Below, piece after piece: positions 7,410 to 15,351 of a stretch of DNA of 64,000 bases. Made by a program: the position numbers and the translations under genes. The DNA lies in assembly GCF_040218065.1 (NCBI RefSeq), contig NZ_JAVJQE010000007.1, positions 186,001 through 250,000 of the forward strand. Direction: 5' to 3'. The DNA is from Marivibrio sp040218065. Lineage in GTDB: Bacteria; Pseudomonadota; Alphaproteobacteria; UBA8366; Aestuariispiraceae. The notes under the pieces are model-generated. The model saw only the letters and a list, made by a program, of their open reading frames with translations, was not told the origin of the DNA and searched no databases. How positions within the stretch are numbered: the stretch's first letter is position 1; every line of letters starts with the position of its first letter.

Positions 7410-8928
7410 TCTCTTTTCTCGGCATACTCATACCCTCCAACATACTGAAGACGCTGGACTTTTCCGAGTTCAAACAGCCTGTTTCGCGGCTGTATTCGAG
7501 AGGCGCTGCAAAAGCCAATTTCGGCACCATAGCGCGGGCCTGCTCGCTGCCAATTTTCCAGCATTCATAAGGGTTTGCGAGGAATCGCAGCGAGAGTTCA
7601 AACACTTCCGAAAACGGACGCACCGGAGCGGGCTTTTTCTGCGCCTGTTCAAGAGCAACAAGCTTCTCACGCTCTAGGCTTTCGATCCGATCTTCAAAGG
7701 CTTTGAGGGCGCGCGGGTTTGAGACCTCCAGCATCCGGTCAACGGTCTTATCGATCTCGGCTTCGATCTCGCGGACCTTGAGCCCGGCGGCCTTGCTTAT
7801 CTCAGCCAAACGCTCCCCCTGGACCTGCCATGCCTTTGTAAACAAGGCCTTTGCCATCGCCAGGAACGAGGTGCTTGGCGTCAGGGCCTTCAATTCCTCC
7901 TCAAAGCGCTCGTGCAGTTTCGCGGCGGGGATCGTTTTCCCGCGCTCGTCGCAGCCTTTGTGATGGCAGAAGTAGTACGGATATTTTTGGTACTTGCCCT
8001 TGCTCCAGCCGCCTGTGAGCGCATAGCCGCAGGAGGAACAGCACACGACCCCGCGCAGAGGGAAGTCCGCTCTGTAATCAGGGCGCGCGGGCGCAAGCGG
8101 ACGCTCTTTCAGGCGATCCTGAATGCGCCAGAAGGTTTCTTTGGAGATAATGCCTTCGTGCTTGGCCTCTCGCATTGAGATGCCCCAGGAAGGCGCGGCG
8201 ATATATCCGGCATAGAGGATTTGCGCCATCATGCGCTTGACCGTCATTTGCCGCACGCCGCCGCCCGGCAGGTCCTTCGGAAACTCGGGCTGGGCTTCGA
8301 GAAAGCGCATCACTTCGGCTTGGGTTTGGAAACGGCCTGAGGCGAAGCCTTCCAGGGCCTCACGAACGATGGAGGCCTTCGGCTCATCGTGAATCAGGAT
8401 CTTCCCGCCGCCCTTGGCCTTCTCGTACTTGAATCCGACAGGCGGCACAGCGCGCACGCAGTAGCCTTGCTCAACGCGCGCCATGGCCTTTTGCTTGTTC
8501 TGCCGTCCCATCTGGAGGCGCTCAAGCTCACCGGCGGCGGCAGAGATGATCTCGTTAAACCGGCCTTCCGGCGTATCCTCAAAATTGAAGTTCAGGCATT
8601 CGCGCGTTGCGCCGCGCTCGGTCATCACCCGGCGCAGCTTCAGGTGAAACTCCACATCGCGCGAATAGCGTTTCAGATCATCGAAGATCACCACGAAGCG
8701 CTCTGGCGCTTTGGCATCGAGATAAGCCAGCAAGGCCACCATGCCGGGGCGGTTGATAAAATCTCCGCCGCCCGAAACATCATCAGGGAACACCGCCTCG
8801 ACCGAATAGCCCTTCGCTTCGGCATACTGGCGGCACCGATGTTCTTGGCTATCGAGACCCGAGCCATCGGCCTTTTGTTTCTTGCCGGACACCCGGCAGT
8901 AGATCAGGGCTTTTTGCGGTCTATCCAT
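7393..8928 (-). CDS. Large serine recombinase (integrase/excisionase of the island)
   Basis: Protein of 511 residues with the large serine recombinase layout. The N-terminal resolvase domain has nucleophile Ser14 in YCRVSGKKQ, followed by FDDLKRYSRD; next come a recombinase domain (about 150-280, RQMTVKRMMAQILYAGYIAAP) and a zinc ribbon with CCSSCGYALTGGWSKG and CHHKGC at about 290-330, then a C-terminal coiled coil (AEIDKTVDRMLEVSN). The family catalyses site-specific integration between attP and attB through a covalent phosphoserine. ATG at 8928 is preceded by AAGGAG at good spacing; the frame continues further upstream without an SD. The last codons lie antisense in the tRNA-Thr 3' end, so the stop codon is supplied by the target site. 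It probably drives integration of this island. Confidence 0.93.
   Translation of the reverse strand: MDRPQKALIYCRVSGKKQKADGSGLDSQEHRCRQYAEAKGYSVEAVFPDDVSGGGDFINRPGMVALLAYLDAKAPERFVVIFDDLKRYSRDVEFHLKLRRVMTERGATRECLNFNFEDTPEGRFNEIISAAAGELERLQMGRQNKQKAMARVEQGYCVRAVPPVGFKYEKAKGGGKILIHDEPKASIVREALEGFASGRFQTQAEVMRFLEAQPEFPKDLPGGGVRQMTVKRMMAQILYAGYIAAPSWGISMREAKHEGIISKETFWRIQDRLKERPLAPARPDYRADFPLRGVVCCSSCGYALTGGWSKGKYQKYPYYFCHHKGCDERGKTIPAAKLHERFEEELKALTPSTSFLAMAKALFTKAWQVQGERLAEISKAAGLKVREIEAEIDKTVDRMLEVSNPRALKAFEDRIESLEREKLVALEQAQKKPAPVRPFSEVFELSLRFLANPYECWKIGSEQARAMVPKLAFAAPLEYSRETGCLNSEKSSVFSMLEGMSMPRKEMVPPA
7404..7412. repeat. Putative attL core (GCACCATCT)
   Basis: This direct repeat spans the last six bases of tRNA-Thr (through CCA) plus three bases. 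The matching copy is 17,090 bp away at 24494. Nine bases recurring at exactly the two composition boundaries argue for an attachment core. Confidence 0.6.
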
Positions 8929-9286
8929 CGCTGACTCCTTCCCCGCCAGAAGGAGCGCTTTCCCCGTTCCGACGTACAAACTCTTCAATCAATTCACTAT
9001 GGGAAGAGTCTACCATTTCCGCCGCGCCCAAGGGCGCTCGAACGCGGCTTTGCACGGTTTTTCCACAGCTTTCCTTGGCTTGCTGGAGCGGGTGAACGCC
9101 CCAGCCCATCGCGACGAACTCGCAGACGATATTCCAGACCAGCGTCACGTAATCGGCCTTTTGCTCATCGCTCCAATCCGTGCCTTCCAGAAAATGGAAG
9201 AACTCTTGCGGATCGAAGTTGAGAACGGGTGGCCCGGCCTTGGTGGGGGTGGTTTTTGGGGGTTTTTGGGTCTTGTGCGCGGTCAT
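8921..9286 (-). CDS. Hypothetical protein preceding the recombinase
   Basis: A 121-residue protein with a basic, proline- and threonine-rich N-terminus (MTAHKTQKPPKTTPTKAGPP) and a small globular part (FFHFLEGTDWSDEQKADYVTLVWNIVCEFVAMGWGVHP). It has a good ribosome site (AAGGAG, eight bases before ATG) and a sigma70-like promoter just upstream. Its 3' end overlaps the recombinase start by eight bases, suggesting translational coupling and a role linked to recombination, for example as a directionality or accessory factor. That role is inference; no family was recognised. The tryptophan-rich, non-repetitive sequence supports real coding. Confidence 0.7.
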   Translation of the reverse strand: MTAHKTQKPPKTTPTKAGPPVLNFDPQEFFHFLEGTDWSDEQKADYVTLVWNIVCEFVAMGWGVHPLQQAKESCGKTVQSRVRAPLGAAEMVDSSHSELIEEFVRRNGESAPSGGEGVSDG

Positions 9287-9369
9287 GGCGGCGTCTCCTT
9301 TTTCTCTATAATTTCTCTTTCGCTCCAGCGCCTCCTTTCCTTACATCGCACAAGAACAAACATAGAACA

Positions 9370-9398
9370 TTTATAGTTGATTGTCTTTTGCAATGCAA
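9370..9398 (-). promoter_or_regulatory. Sigma70-like promoter for the recombinase operon
   Basis: Read on the minus strand: TTGCAT (9398-9393), a 17-base spacer, then TATAAA (9375-9370). It lies about 85 bases upstream of the ATG at 9286 in an AT-rich gap of the island. Consensus match and spacing are good, but the call is by eye. Confidence 0.5.
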
Positions 9399-9421
9399 GA
9401 AAAAGGTGAAGAATTTTTCCC

Positions 9422-9742
9422 TCAGCGTGTCCGTTCCGAGCGCGTCCGGCCCGGAGCGCGATCTTCATCGCGGCGGCGGTTTTTGAACTCTTCCCGGCGC
9501 AGCTCCGCGCTGCGGTCATAGGCCTTGCGGGCGAGCTCGGAGACGCGCAGCAAATCGGTGCCGATGAAGCTGGAGGTATCGCGCGGCTTGCCTTCATCAT
9601 CGGTGTAGGTGCGCGCGAACTCAGTGGCGAAGTATGGCCCCTTATCGCTCTCATTGCGCCAGAGCGTGGCCTTAAGGTTGCTATCGCGGATCACATCGGC
9701 GGGCTTATTGGGGTTTTGGTCATGTTCGTTATCACGGCTCAT
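9422..9742 (-). CDS. Hypothetical protein, 106 aa, in coupling-protein operon
   Basis: Small soluble protein: an acidic, Asn-rich N-terminus (MSRDNEHDQNPNKPADVI), a central conserved-looking segment (IRDSNLKATLWRNE, YFATEFARTYTDDEGK, SSFIGTDLLRVSELARKAYDR) and a very basic tail (KNRRRDEDRAPGRTRSERTR). ATG at 9742 is chosen for its ribosome site (AGAGGAG, eight bases upstream); the longer frame upstream overlaps the neighbouring gene and lacks an SD. The TLWRNESDKGPYFATEFARTY block resembles small proteins common on alphaproteobacterial plasmids and islands, possibly nucleic-acid binding. Function unknown. It is the last gene of the operon that starts at the lipoprotein gene. Confidence 0.72.
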   Translation of the reverse strand: MSRDNEHDQNPNKPADVIRDSNLKATLWRNESDKGPYFATEFARTYTDDEGKPRDTSSFIGTDLLRVSELARKAYDRSAELRREEFKNRRRDEDRAPGRTRSERTR

Positions 9743-9759
9743 CACTCGAACTCCTCTTT

Positions 9760-10050
9760 CTAGCGGTTGAAGGACTTGTTCAGGGTGCGGATGCGCCCGC
9801 CCGTTTTGGGTTCGGTGCGCATTTGGATAAAGGCGGCGCGGCGTTGCTCGCGCGCCCATTTCTCATTGAAGGTGGCCCGGTCGGCCTCATCCGCGAGATC
9901 GGGCGACGGGCGCGGGGCCGGGTGCGGCGCATCGCGCTCGATCATCGATTGTGAGCGCGTCTCGCAGCTTTCCTTGGCGTTCTCAAAATCGGTGCGCGGG
10001 GATTCCGCCGTGATTGGAGAGGGCGAAACGCTTTTGGCAAAGCTGGTCAT
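9760..10050 (-). CDS. Hypothetical protein, 96 aa, coupled to TraG-like gene
   Basis: This 96-residue protein starts with an ATG that overlaps the stop of the coupling ATPase gene in an ATGA junction, a strong sign of translational coupling. The N-terminal half is low-complexity (Ser/Pro/Ala-rich). The C-terminal half, DEADRATFNEKWAREQRRAAFIQMR followed by GGRIRTLNKSF, is helical and basic. No family is recognised. Its place suggests an accessory of DNA processing during mobilization, but this is inferred from position only. Confidence 0.65.
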   Translation of the reverse strand: MTSFAKSVSPSPITAESPRTDFENAKESCETRSQSMIERDAPHPAPRPSPDLADEADRATFNEKWAREQRRAAFIQMRTEPKTGGRIRTLNKSFNR

Positions 10051-11654
10051 TTGATCCGGCTCCAGGTTCCGTTGCGATATTGCGGGTAATGCGTGAAGGC
10101 GCGCGGCACGGGTTCTGTCACCACCCGCCGCCAGGCGGGACCACGCGAAGTCATGACCTGCACGCGATCTACGGGAGGGAAGAACGGGTTCGGGTGATAA
10201 CGCCCGGCCATGGAAGGCATTTCATAGTAGGGATAGCGATCCGCCAGGATTGGATGCGCAAGGCCATCAGCGAAGATGATCTGCTTTCCAGGCGGCAGGC
10301 CTAGAATTTCATCCGGGGACATCAGCGCCCGTTCTTTGAGCGCCGGAACACCTGCCAGTTGCGCCTGGTGCCGTGCTTCCATCGCAGCGGCGAAAGGGTC
10401 CGCTCCATTGAAGGCCGCCATGGCCGCCTTTCGCTTGGCGTGCTGCGCATGCAGCGCGCGTTCCTGATCGACATGGCGCAGGGTCTCAGAGCCCATCTGC
10501 CGCGATAGCGCGTTTGCTGTTTGCGGATCGCGCACCCCGAACCAGTTTTGTAGAGCAGAAGAGGCCGGGATGATCGTCTCAGCGCCGGGCGCGAGGGTTT
10601 TCATCTGTGCAGCCGACTGCCAGAAGCCCCAGGGACGAATGCCAATACCCGCATCGCGGGTATAAAGCTGCATGGCCAGCGGGAAGGCCCCGAGATTGCC
10701 AATCTCATCCAGCACGAAGGTGATGCGCGGAGCACTAGGCGCGCGGGCCTTATAGGTGCGGGCCGCCACGAAGAAGGCCTTAATGACCGGCCCCCAGGCC
10801 TCGACTGTCTCGCCAGGCGGCATGAGATAGACCTGATAGGTCTGATCGCCCGCGAAGACATCGGCCAGGAAGGCATCGAAGGGCGGCGAGACCGAAGCCA
10901 TCAGCTCAGGATCGGAAAGCGCGGAAAATGCTCGCGTGATCTCCCCGATGATCCCGCGAAAGCCGCCCGAGCTATCGGCACGCGAGGCGGCGATCTCCTC
11001 TTCGATCCGCCGGACGCTCTCGATGCCGGTTTCCTGCATCTCGAAGGCAAAATCGAGCCAGGCATCCCCGCCCATCACCAGCAGGTTGATGGCTTGATAG
11101 AGCGCCGGATAGGTCAGCACGCCATCGCGCAGGGTGACGGTGATCGCCAGCGCTTCGATGAACTCGCGGCCCCTGCCGGGGAAATACCGTCCATCGGTGC
11201 CCCCGCTATCGGGCAGCTTGTTCTCCGCCAGCACCTTGATGTCTGAGATAAGCGAAGGGCTGTCTTTGCGGATGTAATCCAGCGGATTGATCCGGTGTTG
11301 CGGCAGGCCGTGCAGGCCGCGCGGATTCCAATACAGGCAAAATTTACGATCCGGGGTCTGGTCTTGGGAGATCGCGGCCAGTTCGCCCTTTACATCCAGC
11401 ACGATCATGCTGGGCAGATGAATGCCCGAGCAGATATTCATCGCGATCAGCGTCGTGAGCTTGCCCGAACGCGGCCCGGCCACGCACATCGCCCCGCCCA
11501 TGCCGGAATACCAAAGCGGCTGATGATCGATGAACCCCACCAGCAGCGAGTGCGGTTCACGGGTAAACAGCCCGGCACGCGCGATCTCCTCCGGCCCGGC
11601 GAAACGCGCCGAGCCGAAGGGATGATCGGCGTTATTCTGGATCGGCCCAGCCAT
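10047..11654 (-). CDS. TraG/VirD4-like coupling ATPase without membrane anchor
   Basis: Protein of 535 residues related to type IV coupling proteins, which dock relaxosomes to a secretion channel and pump DNA with ATP. The P-loop is VAGPRSGKLTT (about 58-68) and Walker B is ITFVLDEIGNLGAFP (about 311-325). The family features YLMPPGE, FFVAARTYKAR and the late LPPGKQIIFADG are visible. Typical VirD4/TraG proteins carry two N-terminal transmembrane helices. Here the protein starts directly with soluble sequence (MAGPIQNNADHPFGSARFAG), four bases after the stop of a small membrane-protein gene, so the anchor may be a separate subunit. The Walker A residue after GK is Leu, where Thr/Ser or Gly is usual, so ATP binding should be tested. 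ATG at 11654 is preferred because the upstream frame overlaps that gene. Confidence 0.85.
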   Translation of the reverse strand: MAGPIQNNADHPFGSARFAGPEEIARAGLFTREPHSLLVGFIDHQPLWYSGMGGAMCVAGPRSGKLTTLIAMNICSGIHLPSMIVLDVKGELAAISQDQTPDRKFCLYWNPRGLHGLPQHRINPLDYIRKDSPSLISDIKVLAENKLPDSGGTDGRYFPGRGREFIEALAITVTLRDGVLTYPALYQAINLLVMGGDAWLDFAFEMQETGIESVRRIEEEIAASRADSSGGFRGIIGEITRAFSALSDPELMASVSPPFDAFLADVFAGDQTYQVYLMPPGETVEAWGPVIKAFFVAARTYKARAPSAPRITFVLDEIGNLGAFPLAMQLYTRDAGIGIRPWGFWQSAAQMKTLAPGAETIIPASSALQNWFGVRDPQTANALSRQMGSETLRHVDQERALHAQHAKRKAAMAAFNGADPFAAAMEARHQAQLAGVPALKERALMSPDEILGLPPGKQIIFADGLAHPILADRYPYYEMPSMAGRYHPNPFFPPVDRVQVMTSRGPAWRRVVTEPVPRAFTHYPQYRNGTWSRIK

Positions 11655-11658
11655 AGGC

Positions 11659-11985
11659 CTAGACCGCGAACCCGGCAAAACGCATCGCGCCGAAGGCAAC
11701 CACCCCGGCAATCGCGTACCACAGCGCCATGCGGCAGACCGTGAAGATGACAACGCCGGACAGGCCAAAGCTCGCGAAATACATCAGGCTGGCCAGACCG
11801 TCGGAGTCGTAGGCCTCATGCACCAGTTGCTTGATCACCGGGCCAATCAGTTGGAACAGCGCAGGCGTCCCTAAGATCGCCGCCAAGAGCGCAAGCGTGA
11901 TGCACAGAAGGTTCTGCCCCGGCGGGCCTTGATTGTGATCGCCGCCCGGACCGGGCAGCGCCCCATATCCTCTGGGATCGCTCAT
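11659..11985 (-). CDS. Small membrane protein, possible anchor of the coupling ATPase
   Basis: A 108-residue protein with a Gly/Pro-rich hydrophilic N-terminus and two or three hydrophobic segments: LLCITLALLAAILGTPALFQLI, LMYFASFGLSGVVIFTV, and YAIAGVVAFGAMRFAGFAV. It sits between the lipoprotein gene (ATGA overlap) and the soluble TraG-like ATPase gene (four-base gap). That arrangement suggests it supplies the membrane domain that the ATPase lacks. No homologous family was recognised; the role is inference from topology and gene order. Confidence 0.72.
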   Translation of the reverse strand: MSDPRGYGALPGPGGDHNQGPPGQNLLCITLALLAAILGTPALFQLIGPVIKQLVHEAYDSDGLASLMYFASFGLSGVVIFTVCRMALWYAIAGVVAFGAMRFAGFAV

Positions 11986-12503
11986 GCCGCACCCCCTTGA
12001 GCATCAGGCCCGGTTAGTAAGGGGGTGTCACCTTTATTCGCGGCTTCGATAGCAGCGCCGTACAGCTGCGCGCGGTGCGCGGAGCTTAAGTTCTTATCCG
12101 CGATGATGGCCCGCAGGTTCTCCACATGGCGTTTCGTCCGCTCCTCAGTGTGCTTTTTCCCGAGCCGGAGAATTGCGTGGGTGATCAGCCCCACAAGGCC
12201 GACGATCATCATCAGGACGCTGATGATCTTTCCGAGCACAGTTATGTGTTCGTGAAGACGGCGCTCTGTTTCCGCAGCCTCTATGTTCTTGAGCCGTTGG
12301 GTTTCAGCAGCGAGCTTGTTGTGTAAGCGCTGTGTTTCTGCGGCGAGCTCGGCGGCATATTGCTGCGCAAGGCGTTGCTGATAGGCTTGTTGCGCAGCGA
12401 TGCGCTCCTGACTTTCACGCGCCGCCCGCCGCTCTTCCTCCGAACACCCGCCAAGCGTGAGAACAAGCGCCACGCCGGTTGCGGCAAGAAAGGTCTTCCT
12501 CAT
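11982..12503 (-). CDS. Coiled-coil lipoprotein with internal membrane segment
   Basis: A 173-residue protein that begins with a lipoprotein signal, MRKTFLAATGVALVLTLGGC, whose lipobox is LGGC with Cys20. A long Glu/Arg/Gln-rich coiled coil follows (REERERIAAQQAYQQ-like repeats, then two ETQRLxNKLAAETQRL repeats). Next comes a hydrophobic helix (VLGKIISVLMMIVGLVGLITHAI) and a charged C-terminal helix. A strong SD (AAGGAGGTG) precedes ATG at 12503, which rules out the longer upstream frame. It heads the operon lipoprotein - membrane protein - coupling ATPase. It resembles entry-exclusion or mating-channel lipoproteins only in general design. The combination of a lipid anchor and a transmembrane helix is unusual. 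Confidence 0.75.
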   Translation of the reverse strand: MRKTFLAATGVALVLTLGGCSEEERRAARESQERIAAQQAYQQRLAQQYAAELAAETQRLHNKLAAETQRLKNIEAAETERRLHEHITVLGKIISVLMMIVGLVGLITHAILRLGKKHTEERTKRHVENLRAIIADKNLSSAHRAQLYGAAIEAANKGDTPLLTGPDAQGGAA

Positions 12504-12734
12504 CACCACCTCCTTCTCCAGTGGTTGGCCTTCGATCCGCGCAGGACGGATTCCTGCGCAAAATCGCTTGGCCGATCTGGAGGTGGAGGATTGGGAAAGG
12601 CTGTTCTTTATGATGTGCCAAGCGATCAACCGCTTGCAACGGCGCGCTGAAGCGACCTACACAGATTTGGAAGAATCGTTCAGCGACTTTTATCTAACAG
12701 ATTGAGAAGAAGGCATTTCTCAAGGAGCTGGATT

Positions 12735-13424
12735 TTGGACGACAACCCTCTCGCGCCGCCTGCATTCTTTCACTCAGCCGAGCCAATCCGGCCCCGCTCT
12801 AAAGTTCCTCGTAACAAAGTTCCCGGTGTCTGCTTGGGCTTCTGCCAGAGTGTGTCCGTGCCTCATGTAGCAAAACGGACAGGGCTATCCGTCAAAACGG
12901 TTCGAGAGCTCTACAAGGCGATCCGCGCTCTTTTGCTTGAGCCACGTTACCGGAAATGGCACGCCCTTGACCGCCTTCCAATTTATGAGTTCACAAACGG
13001 CAAACGAATAGAAAAAGAGATTTGGCGCGCGTTCGGGGAGTGCTATTCGGACGATGAGTGTTTTCGGAATTACCGCTACGGAAAGCGTTCAAGCCGCCAG
13101 TGTCGGAACTGTCCGGCGCAACAATCCGATTTACTACAGGCAATCCTGACACCTGAGATCGTCGATATGATGCTTCAGCGCATCGATACGATTCGCGCTT
13201 ACTACCAAGTTCTGCTTGGCCTATCGCGTGAGAAGGGTCAGGACCAAACAGAGTTGTTTCGCCAACGCGCGTACCATGTCGAGATCATTCTCACCGCGCA
13301 GAAAGCCTCGATGCGCATTGATAATGGCGTCGTACAGCCGGATATGCTTGCGCGGGGTCCGATGACACTCAACGAACTCTGGTTAACTATCCTCCATCAC
13401 ATCGAGGAGCGCGGTAAGCTTTAA
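12735..13424 (+). CDS. HTH protein with cysteine cluster, function unknown
   Basis: Protein of about 229 residues. A helix-turn-helix is clear near residues 45-70 (VPHVAKRTGLSVKTVRELYKAIRALL), followed by an IYEFTNGKRIEKEIWRAFGECY segment. Four cysteines in CYSDDECFRNYRYG and RQCRNC (about 105-130) could bind zinc. The C-terminal half is helical. Start is taken as TTG at 12735 because AAGGAG lies seven bases upstream; a TTG at 12702 in the same frame is possible but has no SD. It is divergent from the lipoprotein operon. The fold recalls transposase-type or transcriptional N-terminal domains (HTH plus zinc-ribbon), but no DDE residues are recognised, so it may be a regulator. Confidence 0.65.
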   Translation: MDDNPLAPPAFFHSAEPIRPRSKVPRNKVPGVCLGFCQSVSVPHVAKRTGLSVKTVRELYKAIRALLLEPRYRKWHALDRLPIYEFTNGKRIEKEIWRAFGECYSDDECFRNYRYGKRSSRQCRNCPAQQSDLLQAILTPEIVDMMLQRIDTIRAYYQVLLGLSREKGQDQTELFRQRAYHVEIILTAQKASMRIDNGVVQPDMLARGPMTLNELWLTILHHIEERGKL

Positions 13425-13436
13425 GGGTGTGCATTT

Positions 13437-13988
13437 TTATTTCTCGCCTGCCATCTCCCGGCATCGCTTCAGCACATAGGCGAGATGCTTGGCGGGAATC
13501 TTCGGCGGTTTGGGGGAGAGCCACAGGCTAACGGTGCGCGGCGTTAAGCCCTCCGGCGCATCGTCGGCATCGATGAATACCTTGCTCGGCAATAGGCCGC
13601 TTTCAAAATAACTCCGCAGTTCGGCCAGATCGGCCTCGCGCTGACGGATTTTTTCCGCTTTCTGGCGTGGCGGCGCTTTGGCCTTCTCTCCATCCTTTTT
13701 GCGGGGTGTTTTTTTCTTCCGCTGGCCATAGCCATCGGCATAGCTCTCCCGCACGCGGTATGGGCGGTCAATCTGCTCTTCGGGGAACAAATCTTCGAGC
13801 GAGCAACCTAGCGCCTCACAGATCGCCGCGATGTCATATTTCACGATGCCCTTGTGGTCCACGGGCCGTCGTCCATCCTTCGCATAGCTCTCTACGTTTC
13901 GGTATGACAGGCCCAGATGTTCCGCCAGGCGCGAGATGCTGCCAAACTCTGAATCCGCTATCGCTTTATCGTATTTGCTGTTCCTCAT
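13437..13988 (-). CDS. HTH (Cro/CI-like) regulator of the island
   Basis: A 183-residue DNA-binding protein. The N-terminal 70 residues form a Cro/CI-type HTH: ISRLAEHLGLSYRNVESYAKDGRRP, then DIAAICEALGCSLEDLFPEEQ, a classic ending of XRE domains. A lysine-rich linker (RKKKTPRKKDGEKAKAPPRQK) leads to a second small helical domain, LTPRTVSLWLSPKPPKIPAKHLAYVLKRCREMAG, that looks like another HTH. It is divergent from the acidic coiled-coil gene across an AT-rich 180-base region containing an inverted repeat (14086-14104), so it may regulate itself and that gene. Confidence 0.78.
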   Translation of the reverse strand: MRNSKYDKAIADSEFGSISRLAEHLGLSYRNVESYAKDGRRPVDHKGIVKYDIAAICEALGCSLEDLFPEEQIDRPYRVRESYADGYGQRKKKTPRKKDGEKAKAPPRQKAEKIRQREADLAELRSYFESGLLPSKVFIDADDAPEGLTPRTVSLWLSPKPPKIPAKHLAYVLKRCREMAGEK

Positions 13989-14169
13989 AAGCCCGTAAAT
14001 TGCGCCAATTAAAGTATTTCGAATTTGATTTAAATGCTATCAAAAATTCACTTTTTTCAAACACTTACACGGTATTATTAAAGACATTGATTGTTTTTAT
14101 CAATACTTAATTAACTTTTATTATGTAAAATATAAAGCAAGAATAAAAAAAAGGCATTGTGGGGCATAA
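13989..14169. promoter_or_regulatory. AT-rich divergent regulatory region with inverted repeat
   Basis: The interval between the HTH regulator and the acidic coiled-coil gene is strikingly AT-rich compared with anything in the chromosome. ATTGAT and ATCAAT (14086-14091 and 14099-14104) form an inverted repeat with a seven-base loop. Several TATAAA/TAAAAT-like hexamers lie at 14125-14140. It plausibly holds both divergent promoters and an operator. No iterons or Rep gene are seen, so it is not called an origin. Confidence 0.45.
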
Positions 14170-15348
14170 ATGGCAGCGAAACCAAACATTGATGAAGAAG
14201 CAGCCGCAACCATGCGCGCCAGCGCGTGGCAGAAAGGCGTTCTCACCAGCCAGCAGAGTGCTGCAGCCGCGCCTGTGCCTGAAGATCCCGCCAATGAGCA
14301 AAACCGGCGCAATGAAGATTTGCGAGAACAGGCTGACGTCGAAAACGCCTTCCGCCTTGCCGAGGTCGGCGGGTTTCTGGCCGGACGCATAGAGCGCACA
14401 GGCGCCAGCGGCAACGAGCTCAAAGGTATAGGCGGCAAAGACGGCAAGAAAAACGCCAGACGCGAAGGCAATGGCCTCTACCTCTCCGCGCTGCTGAGCC
14501 AAATCGATGACCTTAATGATCAGATCGCATTCCACGATAGCGAAATTGAGCGGTTGAACGAAGAACTGAATGAAATCGATGAACTGCTCGAAAAAATCGA
14601 AAACGGAACTTTAGACCCTGACGATCCGGGCGATGCCGCGTTGATGAAAAAGTACGGTATCACCGAACAAGACATTGAAAACGGCGACGCGGGCCAAAAA
14701 CTGCGTACGGCACGTGATGACCGGGAAAAGCAAATTGACTGGCATGAAGGGCAACGCGCCAAAGCTGAAACTGAACGTGATGAGAAGTTACAAAACTTGA
14801 ATGATGATGTTAATCGCCGTGTAGAAAAAGGAGAGACGATCGACCCGCAGGACTCCTCTCACCCTTTGGTGCGGAAAATGTTGGAAGCGATAGAGTCTTC
14901 TTCAGAAATTACATACCATGACACCCAACTCCTTCGCCTCAAAGACTTAGAACAGTTCGAAGGCGATCCGGATTACATCGACAAAATTGATGCCTTTTTG
15001 AGAGACGCTGACGAGGCTACTCTTGCGGACATGCGTCAGGACGAAACCCTGGACCCGACTATCGCGGAAAGGGTTGCCGTCCACCAATTCGGCGAAATGT
15101 ATGACCGGATACAGAGCCTCAAGGGAACCGATAACTATGATCGCGCGCTACACGGCATATTGGGGCGCATCGATTCTCAAACACGCAATGCTTTAGTCAA
15201 TGACGAAGAGGCGCCCGAGGATGTTATTGCTGCGATATATGAGACACTCGATGAAGAGCCGAAGAACGACAGTTCAGATGAACGGCCAGAAGAGGTTGAG
15301 CGCTCGCAGGTTGCAAGCGCGAACCCGGCGATAACACCGCAAATTTAG
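14170..15348 (+). CDS. Acidic coiled-coil protein, function unknown
   Basis: A 392-residue, strongly acidic soluble protein. The N-terminal third is Ala/Asn/Glu-rich (MAAKPNIDEEAAATMRASAW). At about 105-145 a clear coiled coil follows (QIDDLNDQIAFHDSEIERLN, continuing to LLEKIENG). A second charged helical stretch is at about 185-215. The C-terminal half is helical (DYIDKIDAFLRDADEATLADM), with a Ser/Glu-rich tail. No family, signal peptide or catalytic motif is recognised. It is convergent with the exported-protein gene, only three bases from it. It could be a structural, effector or immunity-type protein of the element; the sequence does not decide. Confidence 0.75.
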   Translation: MAAKPNIDEEAAATMRASAWQKGVLTSQQSAAAAPVPEDPANEQNRRNEDLREQADVENAFRLAEVGGFLAGRIERTGASGNELKGIGGKDGKKNARREGNGLYLSALLSQIDDLNDQIAFHDSEIERLNEELNEIDELLEKIENGTLDPDDPGDAALMKKYGITEQDIENGDAGQKLRTARDDREKQIDWHEGQRAKAETERDEKLQNLNDDVNRRVEKGETIDPQDSSHPLVRKMLEAIESSSEITYHDTQLLRLKDLEQFEGDPDYIDKIDAFLRDADEATLADMRQDETLDPTIAERVAVHQFGEMYDRIQSLKGTDNYDRALHGILGRIDSQTRNALVNDEEAPEDVIAAIYETLDEEPKNDSSDERPEEVERSQVASANPAITPQI

Positions 15349-15351
15349 CCT

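Noticed and set aside
7384..7677. Plus-strand frames overlapping the recombinase 3' end
   Set aside because: Run antisense through the recombinase gene and start within the tRNA; no SD or protein-like composition.
12610..12705. Possible 31-residue gene just before the HTH/cysteine-cluster gene (ATG ATG after GAAAGG; ends YTDLEESFSDFYLTD)
   Set aside because: The peptide looks protein-like, but no clear start or homologue; upstream codons are contiguous with the lipoprotein leader on the other strand. Left as unresolved.
13989..14169. Plasmid replication origin in the AT-rich gap
   Set aside because: No iterons, DnaA-box cluster or Rep gene; the region is better explained as divergent promoters with an operator-like repeat.
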